41,990 nt of DNA from an uncultured Clostridia bacterium (GTDB lineage Bacteria; Bacillota; Clostridia; TANB77; CAG-508): positions 1 through 41,990 of the forward strand of contig CAKPSX010000014.1 of the NCBI GenBank assembly GCA_934184665.1, in the 5' to 3' direction. Every line of letters starts with the position of its first letter. Position 1 is the stretch's first letter. The translations under genes were made by a program, and so were the position numbers. Shown here piece by piece: positions 41,522-41,990 of the stretch. Below the pieces are notes generated by a model, which was given only the letters and a program-made list of their open reading frames with translations, did not search any database and was not told the origin of the DNA.

Positions 41522-41593
41522 TTATTTGATGAATAAGCTACAACGCAAACCAGTATAGTCATAACTTTCATCAGGTTCTTTGAAAGAATATCT
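41522..41593 (-). pseudogene. Possible remnant of an FGE/lectin-type C-terminus
   Basis: A 23-codon frame on the minus strand, bounded by a TGA at 41596-41594, ends YDYTGLRCSLFIK then TAA. This resembles the G-x-R-x-x-L-Y/F-I-K ending of the protein at 15162-16409 and of related FGE-fold proteins. It has no start codon or ribosome site, so if real it is a fragment of a lost gene. It is short, and chance is not excluded. Confidence 0.3.
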
Positions 41594-41645
41594 TCAATCT
41601 ACTATTTCTTATAACTATTTATATCACCAAATATCATTGTTAAAT

Positions 41646-41990
41646 TCAAGAAATTTTTTCAATTTCTTCTTTGCTAAGTCCTGTTAGCTCCATTATTTCT
41701 TCTATTGACATATTCTTGGCTTTCATCTTTTTTGCAATTTCCTTTTTGCCATTTTTCAATCCGATTGACTCACCAAGTTTTTTTCCTTCTGATAATCCTT
41801 CGTCTCTAGCAGCTCTTGTTTGAACTTCTTGATCTTCTAGAAAGCGGGCTCTTGCTTCTACTATTCTTTGAAAAGCCTCATCTCCACTCAAATATTCTAG
41901 TTCTTTTCTTGCCTGTTGAAAATATTTGTTATTTTCATACATCATTTTCTCGACCTCCTTATTTTCCGGATTATCTATAAACTTTAACCA
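41646..41990 (-). CDS. Rpn / PD-(D/E)XK nuclease-type transposase family protein, C-terminal part (runs off right edge)
   Basis: The frame is open to the right edge, so 114 C-terminal residues are visible. They begin WLKFIDNPENKEVEKMMYEN and continue with FQQARKELEYLSGDEAFQRI, RARFLEDQEVQTRAARDEGL and the helical tail KMKAKNMSIEEIMELTGLS. This is the typical C-terminal region of the Rpn/PDDEXK family of recombination-promoting nucleases, often annotated as putative transposases. The catalytic N-terminal domain lies outside the window, so whether it is intact is unknown. The ATG at 41945 is internal and has only GGAGG at an odd distance. These genes are often mobile or multi-copy. Confidence 0.85.
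   Translation of the reverse strand, partial: WLKFIDNPENKEVEKMMYENNKYFQQARKELEYLSGDEAFQRIVEARARFLEDQEVQTRAARDEGLSEGKKLGESIGLKNGKKEIAKKMKAKNMSIEEIMELTGLSKEEIEKIS

Noticed and set aside
1..41990. tRNA or rRNA genes
   Set aside because: No T-loop GGTTCGA-type block with a matching acceptor stem and no rRNA-like conserved sequence were noticed on either strand. A covariance search was not possible.

Overview
The window looks like a chromosomal segment of a low-GC, AT-rich Bacillota, most likely an uncultured (gut-type) member of Clostridia. The evidence is AGGAGG-type ribosome sites before nearly every gene, near-consensus SigA promoters (TTGACA-17-TATAAT type), a dnaG-rpoD operon, an rpsL-rpsG-fusA-tuf operon, a SigH-like sigma factor, TrmFO and an OmpR/histidine-kinase pair. 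No tRNA, rRNA, CRISPR array or intact insertion sequence was seen. I cannot name the species.

Layout. 1-310: the 5' end of rpoB, leaving the window to the left. 672-2180 (+): lemA and htpX. 2196-8049 (-): smc and a two-component system. 8249-8653 (-): a small GC-richer lipoprotein-like gene. 8873-13429 (-): plsX, acpP and dnaG-rpoD. 13684-14970 (+): a coiled-coil protein of unknown function. 15162-16611 (-): a membrane-anchored FGE/C-type-lectin-fold protein with an unusual leader. 16895-21563 (-): the str operon. 21696-30622 (-): an acidic-repeat protein, trmFO, a SNF2 helicase, an HD protein, hisS and a sigH-like gene. 30680-31692 (-): murI and a 47-aa gene. 31970-34312 (+): rarA, two half-size TSUP proteins and a 47-aa gene. 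34345-34815 (-): a Cys-rich protein. 35031-36933 (+): a GNAT-like protein and an M23 peptidase. 36955-39706 (-): ruvA, tmk and two unknown genes. 39959-41356 (+): an M18 aminopeptidase. 41646-41990 (-): the C-terminal part of an Rpn/PD-(D/E)XK transposase-family gene leaving the window to the right.

Most of the window is housekeeping: transcription (rpoB, rpoD, sigH-like), replication and repair (dnaG, smc, rarA, ruvA), translation (rpsL, rpsG, fusA, tuf, hisS, trmFO), lipid precursors (plsX, acpP), wall precursor supply (murI) and dTTP supply (tmk). Genes are packed in short operons separated by symmetrical terminators, several shared by convergent genes.

The most interesting segment is 15028-16765. 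The protein encoded at 15162-16409 ends in a Tyr/Asn/Ser-rich GG...GS..P...P...G.RV.LYIK segment like the variable regions of diversity-generating retroelement (DGR) targets, although no reverse transcriptase or template repeat is visible here. Upstream lies a short leader ORF with a strong ribosome site and an internal (AC)8 repeat. With 8 repeats it stops after 20 codons. With 7 or 10 repeats the frame stays open through a terminator-like hairpin and ends in an ATGA overlap with the start of the main gene. This suggests, without proving, a phase-variable coupled leader in front of a diversified surface protein. A second notable signal is a long hairpin between rpsL and rpsG (21036-21142) whose non-Watson-Crick positions are all G-U on the + strand except one, pointing to an RNA antisense to the str operon.
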